This document shows, in pieces, positions 1-6,240 of a stretch of 20,696 nt of DNA. A program made the translations under genes and the position numbers. The DNA is from JAHFUI01 sp041485905. GTDB taxonomy: Bacteria > Acidobacteriota > Vicinamibacteria > Vicinamibacterales > CAVVIG01. How positions within the stretch are numbered: position 1 is the stretch's first letter; each line of letters opens with the position of its first letter. The DNA is taken from contig JBGPKK010000076.1 in assembly GCA_041485905.1 (NCBI GenBank), positions 1 through 20,696 of the forward strand, given 5' to 3'. The notes below the pieces were generated by a model, which worked only from the letters and a program-made list of their open reading frames with translations, was not told the origin of the DNA and did not search any database.

Positions 1-514
1 CCTTCGCGATCGCGCCGATCTCGGCGATCGGCTGGATGACGCCGATCTCGTTGTTCGCCGTCATGATCGTGATGAGGATCGTCTTATCGCTAATCGCGCT
101 GCGCAGCTCATCGAGGTTGATGAGCCCGTCTTTCTGCACCGGCAGGTACGTGACCCGGTAGCCTTCCTTCTCGAGGCGCTTGCACGTGTCGATCACCGCC
201 TTGTGCTCGGTCACCGCCGTGATGATGTGGTTGCCCTTCTCGCGATACATCTCCGCGACGCCTTTGATCGCGAGGTTGTCCGACTCGGTCGCGCCGCTCG
301 TGAACACAATCTCCTTGGCGTTGGCGCCAATGAGATCCGCCACCTGCTTGCGCGCCTTGTCCACCGCCTCTTCCGCTTCCCAGCCGAACGGATGATTCCG
401 GCTCGCCGCGTTGCCGAAGTGCTGGGTGAAATACGGCACCATCGCCTCGACGACGCGCGGGTCGGCCGGGGTCGTCGCGTGATAGTCCATGTAAATCGGA
501 AGCTTGATGGCCAC
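1..514 (-). CDS. iscS: Cysteine desulfurase IscS/NifS, N-terminal part (runs off the window)
   Basis: PLP-dependent enzyme that removes sulfur from cysteine as a persulfide, for Fe-S clusters and thio-cofactors. The first 171 codons are present and the gene continues past position 1. The start matches the family (IYMDYHATTP), followed by FGNAAS, the TSGATESDN loop, a TEHKAV segment with the cofactor-stacking His, and TANNEIG. The start is GTG, with a GGAG Shine-Dalgarno five bases upstream; no ATG gives a better N-terminus. It lies 8 bases behind the Rrf2 gene, whose TAG stop is part of the ribosome-binding region, so the two are probably co-transcribed. The PLP lysine and persulfide cysteine are outside the window, so IscS cannot be separated from other NifS-type desulfurases with certainty. 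Confidence 0.93.
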   Translation of the reverse strand, partial: MAIKLPIYMDYHATTPADPRVVEAMVPYFTQHFGNAASRNHPFGWEAEEAVDKARKQVADLIGANAKEIVFTSGATESDNLAIKGVAEMYREKGNHIITAVTEHKAVIDTCKRLEKEGYRVTYLPVQKDGLINLDELRSAISDKTILITIMTANNEIGVIQPIAEIGAIAK

Positions 515-522
515 GTGCGCTC

Positions 523-972
523 CTATAAATTCGTGTGCAGCACAGCGGCGCGGGGCGCCGCCTGCGGCGGATCGAACGCCAGCTCGGCAATCGTGCATTC
601 GCCAAGCGCCGCCAAGATGCGCTCGCGGACCCGCCACAGCGGATCTCGCACGTTGCATTTGGCGTACTGATCGCACTGGCTGTCGTCGCTCGAACAGGCG
701 GTCACCGTCACCGGACCGTCAATCGCCTGAATCACGTCCGCGACGGTCATCAGCCTCGGCTGCCGCGACAACTGATAGCCGCCCCGCGTCCCCTGGTGGG
801 ACGCCAGCAGCCCGCGTTGCACCAGCCGCTGCAGGACTTTCGCCATCAACTCGATGGGGATGTCGTACTGCTCAGCGATTTCTCGGGCGCTCGACGAGCC
901 CCGATCGCCGCGCAGGGCCAGGTGTTTCATGGCCATGAGCGCGTAATCCGCCTTTTTCGAGAGCCTCAGCAT
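523..972 (-). CDS. iscR: Rrf2-family Fe-S transcriptional regulator, IscR-like
   Basis: A 149-residue Rrf2 protein. The N-terminal winged helix-turn-helix (MLRLSKKADYALMA, then the wing around GTRGGYQL) is typical. Three cysteines at 93, 100 and 106 sit where IscR binds its [2Fe-2S] cluster. The first spacing is six residues rather than the five of E. coli IscR, which fits the wider SUF/ISC-type Rrf2 group. Family members sense Fe-S status and repress or activate cluster-assembly genes. It directly precedes iscS. The ATG has no clear Shine-Dalgarno. A palindromic operator candidate lies 16 bases upstream, over the predicted transcription start, which suggests autoregulation. The same motif stands before the cysM operon, so sulfur assimilation may also be a target. 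That last point is inference. Confidence 0.93.
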   Translation of the reverse strand: MLRLSKKADYALMAMKHLALRGDRGSSSAREIAEQYDIPIELMAKVLQRLVQRGLLASHQGTRGGYQLSRQPRLMTVADVIQAIDGPVTVTACSSDDSQCDQYAKCNVRDPLWRVRERILAALGECTIAELAFDPPQAAPRAAVLHTNL

Positions 973-988
973 AAAGTGCGGCCGGAAG

Positions 989-1012
989 TCCGACCTCTCA
1001 GGTCCGATATTA
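989..1012 (-). promoter_or_regulatory. Promoter -10 and putative Rrf2/IscR operator for iscR-iscS
   Basis: On the minus strand a -10 box TAATAT (1007-1012) runs into an imperfect 19-bp palindrome, TCGGACCTGAGAGGTCGGA (989-1007), with perfect inner arms GACCT/AGGTC. The palindrome covers the expected transcription start. No good -35 is visible at the normal spacing. The core TCGGAC-N6-GGTCG-N-A recurs in the cysM promoter at the same position relative to its -10. Inference: binding site of the adjacent Rrf2 protein. Confidence 0.5.
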
Positions 1013-1016
1013 CCAC

Positions 1017-1112
1017 AGGTCGGGTAAGGCCGGGTGCGTCAGGTAAGTCGGGTGGGTTTTCCGGGTTGGCCTACCAGACCTACCCGACCTACCAGCCCTA
1101 CCCGACCCGCCT
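1017..1112. repeat. GC-rich imperfect repeat (CTACCCGACC family) forming a long inverted repeat
   Basis: This intergenic stretch consists of variants of GGTCGGGTAAG on the left and CTACCCGACCTACC on the right. AGGTCGGGTA (1017-1026) is perfectly inverted as TACCCGACCT (1081-1090). It lies between the stop of the CysO-MoeZ fusion and the iscR promoter, so it may act as a hairpin terminator or attenuator. A related run (cCACCCGACCCACCTGGCCTAC) occurs inside the kinase gene near 19380-19415, so it belongs to a dispersed family rather than to this locus. Confidence 0.6.
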
Positions 1113-1114
1113 CT

Positions 1115-2593
1115 TCAGTATTTCGGCTGCGTCGGGTCCACCTTGTCGATCCAGTCCAGAATGCCCCCCTTGAGGTTGAGCACGCGCTTGAACCCCACCG
1201 ACCGCAGGAAATCCCCCGCTTTCGCGCTGCGCCCGCCCATCTTGCAGTGCACGACGATCTCGTCCTCGGGATCGAGCTCGTTGTAGCGCTTGGGCACGTC
1301 TCCCAGCGGAATCAGGACGGATCCGGGGATCCGGTTGATCTGATATTCGTTGGGCTCGCGGACGTCGACGATGGTCAGATGGTCGCCGCGGTCCAGCCGC
1401 TGCTTGAATTCGACGGCCGTGATTTCGGTGGCGTTGTTCACGACGGTTGACTCCGGCGCGGCAGGGTGAATGCCGCAGAATTGTTCGTAGTCGATGAGCC
1501 TGGTCACCGTCGGGTTCGGCCCGCACACGGGGCAGTCCGGATCCTTGGGCACCTTCAGCTCGCGGAAGCGCATCTTGAGCGCGTCGTAGATCAAAAAGCG
1601 TCCGATGAGCGGCTCTCCGATTCCGGCAATCAGCTTGAGCGCCTCGGTGGCCTGAATGACGCCGATGATGCCGGGCAGCACGCCGAGCACGCCCCCCTCC
1701 GCGCAGCTCGGCACGAGACCGGGCGGCGGCGGCTCCGGGTAGAGACACCGGTAGCACGGACCGTTTCGCGTCGCGAAGACGGACGCCTGACCCTCGAAGC
1801 GGAAGATGCTGCCGTACGCATTCGGCTTGCCCAAAAGGACGCACGCATCGTTGGTCAGGTAGCGGGTTGGAAAATTATCGGTGCCGTCGAGGATCACGTC
1901 GTACGGCTCGAAGAGCTTCAGCGCGTTCTCCGACGACAGAGCCACCTCGTGCGTCTGAACGTCGACGTGCGGATTGATGGCGTTCAACCGGTCTTTCGCC
2001 GACGCCAGCTTCGATCGACCGACGTCTGGCGTGCCGTGGATGATCTGCCGCTGCAGGTTGCTGAAATCGACGACGTCGAAATCGACGATGCCGAGGGTAC
2101 CGACGCCGGCGGCGGCGAGATACATGGCGGCCGGCGAGCCGAGACCACCGGCGCCGATGCACAGTACGCTGCCGGCCTTCAGCTTCCGCTGCCCGTCGAC
2201 GCCCACCTCCGGCATGATGAGATGGCGGCTGTAGCGTTTGATCTCGTCGTTGGTCAGCTCGGGGAGTTTACGGTGCGGCTGAAGGCGGACACTACGTACA
2301 TCGTCCGTCGTCGTCGGCGCGCCGCCTGCGACTGACGGGATGATGCTGATGGTGTCACCGGCCTTCACCGGCGTCTGCTCTTTCTGCAGGTAGCGGATGT
2401 CTTCGTCGTTCAGGTAGACGTTGACGAAGCTGCGGAGCTTGCCCTGCTCGTTGTACAGGTGCGGCTTGAGCCCCGCATGTTTGGCGGTCAAATCCGCCAG
2501 AAGCTCTCCGACCGTCGCGCCCTCGGCGTCGACCGCGTCCTTCTTATCCGTGTACGGCCGGAGCGGTGTCGGAATCAGAATTTTCGTCACCAT
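1115..2593 (-). CDS. CysO (MoaD/ThiS-like)-MoeB/ThiF-rhodanese fusion protein
   Basis: A 492-residue cytoplasmic fusion. Residues 1-91 are a ubiquitin-fold sulfur carrier, closely CysO-like (SIPT-type strand IPTPLRPYT, GKLRSFVNVYLNDEDIR) and ending SVAGG at 87-91. Residues 92-110 are a linker. Residues 111-380 are an E1-like adenylyltransferase: RYSRHLIMPEVG, nucleotide loop GAGGLG at 147-152, DGTDNF at 236-241, zinc cysteines 280/283 and 354/357, and Cys297 before the AEGGVLG loop. Residues 388-490 are a rhodanese domain with active-site loop CKMGGRS at 450-456. Together the last two match mycobacterial MoeZ. The role inferred is to adenylate the carrier Gly-Gly and load it with rhodanese sulfur for cysteine synthesis. 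The ATG overlaps the JAMM gene by 50 bases but matches the CysO start. The carrier C-terminus is internal, so cleavage after Gly91, or a separate free carrier, is needed for the standard chemistry. Confidence 0.92.
   Translation of the reverse strand: MVTKILIPTPLRPYTDKKDAVDAEGATVGELLADLTAKHAGLKPHLYNEQGKLRSFVNVYLNDEDIRYLQKEQTPVKAGDTISIIPSVAGGAPTTTDDVRSVRLQPHRKLPELTNDEIKRYSRHLIMPEVGVDGQRKLKAGSVLCIGAGGLGSPAAMYLAAAGVGTLGIVDFDVVDFSNLQRQIIHGTPDVGRSKLASAKDRLNAINPHVDVQTHEVALSSENALKLFEPYDVILDGTDNFPTRYLTNDACVLLGKPNAYGSIFRFEGQASVFATRNGPCYRCLYPEPPPPGLVPSCAEGGVLGVLPGIIGVIQATEALKLIAGIGEPLIGRFLIYDALKMRFRELKVPKDPDCPVCGPNPTVTRLIDYEQFCGIHPAAPESTVVNNATEITAVEFKQRLDRGDHLTIVDVREPNEYQINRIPGSVLIPLGDVPKRYNELDPEDEIVVHCKMGGRSAKAGDFLRSVGFKRVLNLKGGILDWIDKVDPTQPKY
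2273..2290. repeat. REP-like 18-bp palindrome inside the CysO-MoeZ linker
   Basis: GTGCGGCTGAAGGCGGAC has two 8-bp arms around a GA loop, with two arm mismatches. It has the same design as the perfect palindromes at 14107 and 19319 (all share the CT-NA-AG centre). Read on the minus strand it encodes part of the linker (VRLQPHR, about residues 102-108), just after the carrier Gly-Gly and before the adenylation domain. The following ACTACGTAC on the plus strand looks like part of the same element. Confidence 0.5.
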
Positions 2594-3029
2594 GAAGCTC
2601 GCCCTTTTCGAATAGGGTGCGGTCGTCTTTGAGCCACCACACCGTCATGTCTGCTGCGGCGCCTGTTGCCACTGAAACAATCACGTATGCGAACGTGGGC
2701 CACGCGTGATCCAGATCGTACTGCGACGGACGCGCCGGATGATCCGGGTGTGAATGATAAAACCCCAGGAGCTCCGCGCCAAGCTCGCCTGCCCGCTGCT
2801 CCGCGAGGCGATAGTCCGACGGCCGCACCAGAAAACGCCGCCGCGGCCCTTCTTCTGTGGTGTTCGGCAGCGCGACCACCGCGTCCGCACGATTGTCCCG
2901 ACCGACGAGCGCGCCACAACACTCGTGCGGGTACGTTTCCTCGCCGTGGCGCCGAATCGCGCTCACCACTCCGGGACCGAGCGCGAAGGCGGCGTGCGGG
3001 CCTTCAGACCCGCCGGCATCGTCAGGCAT
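2544..3029 (-). CDS. mec: JAMM/MPN+ metalloprotease, Mec-like
   Basis: A 161-residue zinc metalloprotease. The full JAMM signature is present: Glu36 (in YPHECCGALVG), then H92-S-H94 with seven residues to Ser102 and Asp105 (YHSHPDHPARPSQYD). Mycobacterial Mec(+) hydrolyses the CysO-cysteine adduct to free cysteine and regenerate the carrier; other bacterial JAMM enzymes cut after the Gly-Gly of fused MoaD/ThiS proteins. Its neighbours, cysM before (8-base ATGCCTGA overlap) and the CysO fusion after (50-base overlap), make that role very likely. Here it may have two tasks: releasing cysteine, and cutting the fusion at Gly91-Ala92. The second is inference. The last 17 residues are encoded in the overlap and probably matter little. 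Confidence 0.92.
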   Translation of the reverse strand: MPDDAGGSEGPHAAFALGPGVVSAIRRHGEETYPHECCGALVGRDNRADAVVALPNTTEEGPRRRFLVRPSDYRLAEQRAGELGAELLGFYHSHPDHPARPSQYDLDHAWPTFAYVIVSVATGAAADMTVWWLKDDRTLFEKGELHGDENSDSDTAPAVHG

Positions 3030-3972
3030 CAGCGTCCCAGAACTTCTCGGTCAGGTACTTTTCGGCGCCGTCCGGAAAGATGGTGACCACGATACCGCGA
3101 TCCAGCTTCCGGGCAACATCCAGCGTGGCCGCCAGAGCGGCTCCCGACGAGATGCCCGCCAACAGTCCTTCTTCCCGCGCCAGCCGCCTGACCATCTCGT
3201 ACGCCCGCTCGCTCTCGACGCGCAGGTCCTCATCGGCGACTGACGGATCGTAGATCGGCGGCACCATGGCCGACTCCATGTGTTTCAGCCCTTCGAGGCC
3301 GTGAAACGGTCCGCCCGGCTGAAACGAGATGAGCTTGATGGCCGGATTGAACTTGCGCAAACGCCGGCCGGTGCCGACGAACGTGCCGCTCGTGCCGAGA
3401 CCGGCGACGAAATGCGTTAGACGTCCACTCGTCTGCTCGATGATCTCCGGGCCGGTCGTGTCGTAATGCGCCCGCCAGTTCCCGTCGTTGCTGTACTGGT
3501 CGGCATAAAAGTATTGGTCGGGCTCGGCGGCCTTGAGCCGTCGCGCCTCGCGGATCGCGCCGTCGGTACCCTCGAGCGGGGTCGTCAGAACGATCTCGGC
3601 GCCAAGCGCACGCAGAATCAGCTTCCGCTCCGGGCTGGCGTTGTCGGGCAGGCACAGCTTGACGCGATACCCGCGCGCGGCGCCGACCATCGCATACGCG
3701 ATGCCGGTATTGCCTGATGTCGCGTCGAGAATGACGCGATCCCTGGTCAGCGCGCCAGACTCCTCGGCTTCAAGGATCATGCGGGCGGCGGCGCGGTCCT
3801 TGACCGAGCCTCCGGGATTCTGCCATTCGGCCTTCGCCCACAGCTCCACGCCCGGCGTCTCGCGCTCGAAGCGGTGCAGCCGGACGAGCGGCGTCCGGCC
3901 GATGAGGTCCAGCACCGACGAGCCGACACGATCAGCGCTGTTCGCCGTGTTCAAGGTGGAAGGCGACGCCAT
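3022..3972 (-). CDS. cysM: PLP-dependent cysteine synthase, CysM/CysK family
   Basis: A 316-residue fold-type II PLP enzyme. Lys58 in NPGGSVKDR is the Schiff-base lysine, TSGNTG (85-90) grips the substrate carboxylate, GLGTSGT binds the cofactor phosphate, and GISSGAA lies near the C-terminus. It makes cysteine or a carrier-bound cysteine from O-acetyl- or O-phosphoserine and a sulfur donor. As first gene of an operon with a JAMM protease and a CysO fusion, the likely donor is CysO thiocarboxylate, as with M. tuberculosis CysM, rather than free sulfide. The donor and the serine ester cannot be settled from sequence alone. The ATG has no clear Shine-Dalgarno. A near-consensus promoter lies just upstream, giving a leader of about 20 bases. 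Confidence 0.94.
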   Translation of the reverse strand: MASPSTLNTANSADRVGSSVLDLIGRTPLVRLHRFERETPGVELWAKAEWQNPGGSVKDRAAARMILEAEESGALTRDRVILDATSGNTGIAYAMVGAARGYRVKLCLPDNASPERKLILRALGAEIVLTTPLEGTDGAIREARRLKAAEPDQYFYADQYSNDGNWRAHYDTTGPEIIEQTSGRLTHFVAGLGTSGTFVGTGRRLRKFNPAIKLISFQPGGPFHGLEGLKHMESAMVPPIYDPSVADEDLRVESERAYEMVRRLAREEGLLAGISSGAALAATLDVARKLDRGIVVTIFPDGAEKYLTEKFWDADA

Positions 3973-3980
3973 GGGAAATA

Positions 3981-4027
3981 TACGACCGAACTAGTCCGAA
4001 TTATATCAACGGACCTTGTGCTGTCAA
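3981..4027 (-). promoter_or_regulatory. Near-consensus promoter and putative Rrf2 operator for the cysM operon
   Basis: On the minus strand TTGACA (4022-4027) and TATAAT (4000-4005) are separated by 16 bases. Immediately downstream lies TTCGGACTAGTTCGGTCGTA (3981-4000), which contains the same TCGGAC-N6-GGTCG-N-A core as the iscR promoter and covers the predicted start site. The inner part GACT-N5-GGTC also resembles the E. coli IscR type 1 site. A protein bound there would repress the operon. Confidence 0.65.
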
Positions 4028-4040
4028 AACCCGGCCGCGG

Positions 4041-4137
4041 AAAAGGGGTCGGGAGTCGTTTTGACAAGCACGGCCCTGAGCGTCAAACTGCCGAATCCGT
4101 TGACCTTGCACGAAAATAAAGAGACCCGACCCCTTTT
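4041..4137. repeat. 97-bp element with perfect 13-bp terminal inverted repeats
   Basis: AAAAGGGGTCGGG at 4041-4053 is exactly inverted as CCCGACCCCTTTT at 4125-4137. A second inner pair, TTTGAC (4059-4064) and GTCAAA (4082-4087), is also present. The element occupies the whole 5' end of the methyltransferase reading frame and abuts the cysM promoter. The design looks like a small miniature element or an exapted hairpin. No transposase is near. Confidence 0.6.
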
Positions 4138-4720
4138 TGAGGCGGTCGGGGCGTGGCTGTTCAAGCACCGCACCTCGCTTCCCGTGCCGTTAGCGCTGGC
4201 GCTCCTGCTAATCCCGTCAATCGAGGCATTCTCGCCGAAGCTGGTGTGGCTTGGCACGGTGTTCGTGGCGTGGGGCGAGGGGATGCGCCTCTGGGCCGTA
4301 CGGCATATCGGCGTCATCTCACGCACGCGGAGCGATCGCCTCGGACCGCTGGTCGAAACGGGTCCATTCGCGCTGATTCGGAATCCTCTCTACGTCGGCA
4401 ACATCGCGCTGTGGGTTGGCTTCGCGCTCAGCGCGCGGATCGTCTGGCTCGTTCCCCTCTTCATCGTCGTGCTCGGGATCGAGTATCACGCCATCGTGCG
4501 GTGGGAGGAACAGCTGCTGACAGCGCACCGCGGCGACGAGTACCGAGCCTACGCCGCCCGTGTGCCACGCTGGCTGCCAGTCGTCAGCCTTCAGTCGTCG
4601 GTCGTCAGTCGACCGTCGGCAGTGACGTTTTCCTGGCGGGAGACGTTGTTCAGCGAGCGCGGGACGCTCATGGCCATCGCGGCAGGTTATCTGCTGCTCT
4701 GGATGAAGTCTCAGGTCTGA
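4061..4720 (+). CDS. Isoprenylcysteine carboxyl methyltransferase-like membrane protein
   Basis: An integral membrane methyltransferase-like protein of about 219 residues. Hydrophobic helices start at LPVPLALALLLIPSI. The SAM-binding signature of the ICMT/phospholipid-methyltransferase group is clear (GPFALIRNPLYVGN, then EYHAIVRWEE and a YRAYAARVPRW tail), plus a last helix at the C-terminus. The substrate is unknown; in bacteria this fold is used on lipids and small molecules. The start is uncertain. TTG at 4061 is chosen because GGGAG lies five bases upstream. TTG at 4016 would read through the opposite-strand cysM promoter, and TTG at 4100 or 4106 is also possible. All lie in or next to the inverted-repeat element, so the original 5' end may have been replaced. 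A repeat-derived linker (VVSLQSSVVSRPSA) precedes the final helix. Confidence 0.8.
   Translation: MTSTALSVKLPNPLTLHENKETRPLFEAVGAWLFKHRTSLPVPLALALLLIPSIEAFSPKLVWLGTVFVAWGEGMRLWAVRHIGVISRTRSDRLGPLVETGPFALIRNPLYVGNIALWVGFALSARIVWLVPLFIVVLGIEYHAIVRWEEQLLTAHRGDEYRAYAARVPRWLPVVSLQSSVVSRPSAVTFSWRETLFSERGTLMAIAAGYLLLWMKSQV
4578..4623. repeat. Short CAGTCGTCAG-type repeats inside the methyltransferase gene
   Basis: Imperfect copies of CAGTCGTCAG and GTCGTCGGTCGTCAG follow one another. They encode a Ser/Val-rich linker between the conserved methyltransferase core and the last hydrophobic segment. The composition differs from the flanking coding sequence and fits expansion of a short repeat. Confidence 0.45.
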
Positions 4721-4737
4721 AGTCTCACTTTTCGACT
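4707..4737. repeat. AGTCTGAAGTCTCA-family repeat at a convergent gene junction
   Basis: GAAGTCTCAGGTCTGAAGTCTCAC covers the stop codons of both the methyltransferase and the opposing glycosylase. The same family is found at 9019-9106 around the ubiE start. The last codons of both genes here are repeat-derived. Confidence 0.5.
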
Positions 4738-5348
4738 CTGAGTGTTTGCCACAGGTACCAGCACGCGACCGAGCGATACGGACGCCACGCTTCGCCGATC
4801 GCCAGGATCCGTGTCGGGTTCGGCCGTTTTCGAAGCCGATAGACCTTCTGTATGGCGTTGACGATGCCCAGGTCGCCGACGGGAAGCACGTCGGGACGAT
4901 GCAGCCGAAACATCAGGAACATCTCCGCCGTCCAGCGCCCGAATCCTTTGACCGAAACAAGCCGTTCGATGACCGCCTCGTCGGGCAGCGCGTCGAGCTC
5001 CTCGAGTTTCAGCCGGCCGTCGCCGATGCGAGCGCTCAGATCGCGCAGGTAGCCGACTTTCTGCCCGCTCAGCCCGACGCTCCGAAGGTCGACGTCGCTC
5101 ATGTCCGCAATGTGCGCGGCGGCGAGAGTCGCGCCCTCCGGCACCAGAGCCAGGAAACGCCCGAAGATCGTCGCGGCCGCCTTCGTCGACAGCTGTTGAC
5201 TGACAATCGCGCCGACGAGCGCGGTGAGATGATCGTTGCGCTGGCGCTGGGCCAGGCCGCACGATCCGATGCGTTTGATCGCTGCACCCAGAATGGGATC
5301 GCGGCGCATCAGCAGGCGTCTCGCGCGCTCGTATTCGGCGGGAGTCAA
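4725..5348 (-). CDS. AlkA-like DNA-3-methyladenine glycosylase (HhH-GPD family)
   Basis: A 207-residue base-excision repair glycosylase that removes alkylated purines. It shows AIVSQQLSTKAA (49-58), the helix-hairpin-helix with its GPD-type loop (VSVKGFGRWTAEMFLMF, 131-147), and VGDLGI with the catalytic Asp159. It lacks the N-terminal extra domain of E. coli AlkA and an Fe-S cysteine cluster, like many short AlkA-type enzymes. The start is TTG at 5348; an ATG at codon 14 is the alternative, but the family usually has residues before it. The C-terminal codons lie in a dispersed repeat shared with the convergent methyltransferase gene. It follows the FGE-domain gene by 30 bases on the same strand. 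Confidence 0.88.
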   Translation of the reverse strand: MTPAEYERARRLLMRRDPILGAAIKRIGSCGLAQRQRNDHLTALVGAIVSQQLSTKAAATIFGRFLALVPEGATLAAAHIADMSDVDLRSVGLSGQKVGYLRDLSARIGDGRLKLEELDALPDEAVIERLVSVKGFGRWTAEMFLMFRLHRPDVLPVGDLGIVNAIQKVYRLRKRPNPTRILAIGEAWRPYRSVACWYLWQTLRVEK

Positions 5349-5378
5349 TGGTCGAGGGCTCTCATCTCATCGAAGCCG

Positions 5379-6215
5379 TCAGCACGACGTGCCCGCTGAT
5401 CTCGACCAGGAGTCGCATGCAATCCGGAACCCGACGCTGTACGCGTATGTATCCACCGGCACGTTGTGACGATACGCGCAGCGGAGCATTGACGGATCTT
5501 CGCTGACCCATGAGCCTCCTCGTACGATGCGACGGTCGCCGGTCTCTGGACCGTGCGGGTCGCGCGCCTCGCCCGCACCGTAATAATCGGCGTCGTACCA
5601 GTCCGACACCCATTCCCAGACATTGCCGGCAATGTCGTAGAGTCCGTACGCATTCGGCGGATACGTCCCCGTCGGACGCGTGCCTCGCTGGCGCTTGGCC
5701 GTCGGGTCCGTCAGGAAATTGCAGCGCGTGGAATCCAGGTCCTCGTCGCCCCAGGGATAGCGCTGCCCTTCGAAACCGCCGCGTGATGCTTTTTCCCACT
5801 CGGCTTCGGTCGGCAATCGGACGGGACGCTCGAGCACGTCGGAGAGCCATCGGCAATAGGCGACCGCGTCGCCGTACCGTATGAGGACGACAGGATGGCT
5901 GCCGTGGCCGGCGGGCGGACCGCCGCTGTCCCAGACATACGGCGCGGCGAGCTCTTTGAACAGCGCGTCGCGGCCGTTGGAGGTAATGAGAGGAAGCTTG
6001 TCAATCGTGGGCGCAGGATAACCGGTCGCGTTGACGAACCGCGCGTACTCGTCGTCGGTGACCGGAAACCGCCCGATGTAGAACTCGCTCACGAAGACGC
6101 AATGCACCGGACGCTCGTCCTGCGCGGCGGCGGATGCACCCATCAAGAACTCGCCGGCGGGTATCCTGGCGAGATTCGGCTGCGGCGCAGCAATTCTTTC
6201 TTCACCCACGACCAC
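5379..6215 (-). CDS. Formylglycine-generating-enzyme (SUMF1) domain protein without the catalytic cysteines
   Basis: A 278-residue single FGE-sulfatase domain. Family blocks are in order: IPAGEFLMG (18-26), RLPTEAEWEKASRGG (133-147), YPWGDE (153-158), GNVWEW (197-202), RGGSW (232-236) and VGFRIA near the end. True FGE uses two copper-binding cysteines after RGGSY. By alignment these positions are Ser237 or Ser238 and about Met243 here, so conversion of sulfatase cysteine to formylglycine is unlikely. Related domains serve in other oxidations (EgtB-like) or have lost catalysis. The start is GTG with no ATG or good Shine-Dalgarno nearby; GTG two codons later is equally possible. It is divergent from the CoA transferase, with only 25 bases between. 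Confidence 0.88.
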   Translation of the reverse strand: MVVGEERIAAPQPNLARIPAGEFLMGASAAAQDERPVHCVFVSEFYIGRFPVTDDEYARFVNATGYPAPTIDKLPLITSNGRDALFKELAAPYVWDSGGPPAGHGSHPVVLIRYGDAVAYCRWLSDVLERPVRLPTEAEWEKASRGGFEGQRYPWGDEDLDSTRCNFLTDPTAKRQRGTRPTGTYPPNAYGLYDIAGNVWEWVSDWYDADYYGAGEARDPHGPETGDRRIVRGGSWVSEDPSMLRCAYRHNVPVDTYAYSVGFRIACDSWSRSAGTSC

Positions 6216-6225
6216 CAGCGGCCAG

Positions 6226-6231
6226 TATAGT
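6226..6231 (+). promoter_or_regulatory. -10 box for a probable leaderless transcript of the CoA transferase gene
   Basis: TATAGT ends nine bases before the ATG, and no Shine-Dalgarno lies between. The expected start site falls at or within three bases of the ATG. A -35 is not convincing. Confidence 0.4.
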
Positions 6232-6240
6232 CAAAAACGT

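Noticed and set aside
1466..2335. Long plus-strand frame opposite the CysO-MoeZ gene, and many other long antisense frames.
   Set aside because: High GC content produces long shadow frames; the opposite strand has clear conserved domains and these have none.
4016..4060. TTG at 4016 as the methyltransferase start.
   Set aside because: It would overlap the -35 region of the opposite-strand cysM promoter, has no Shine-Dalgarno, and adds residues with no family likeness.
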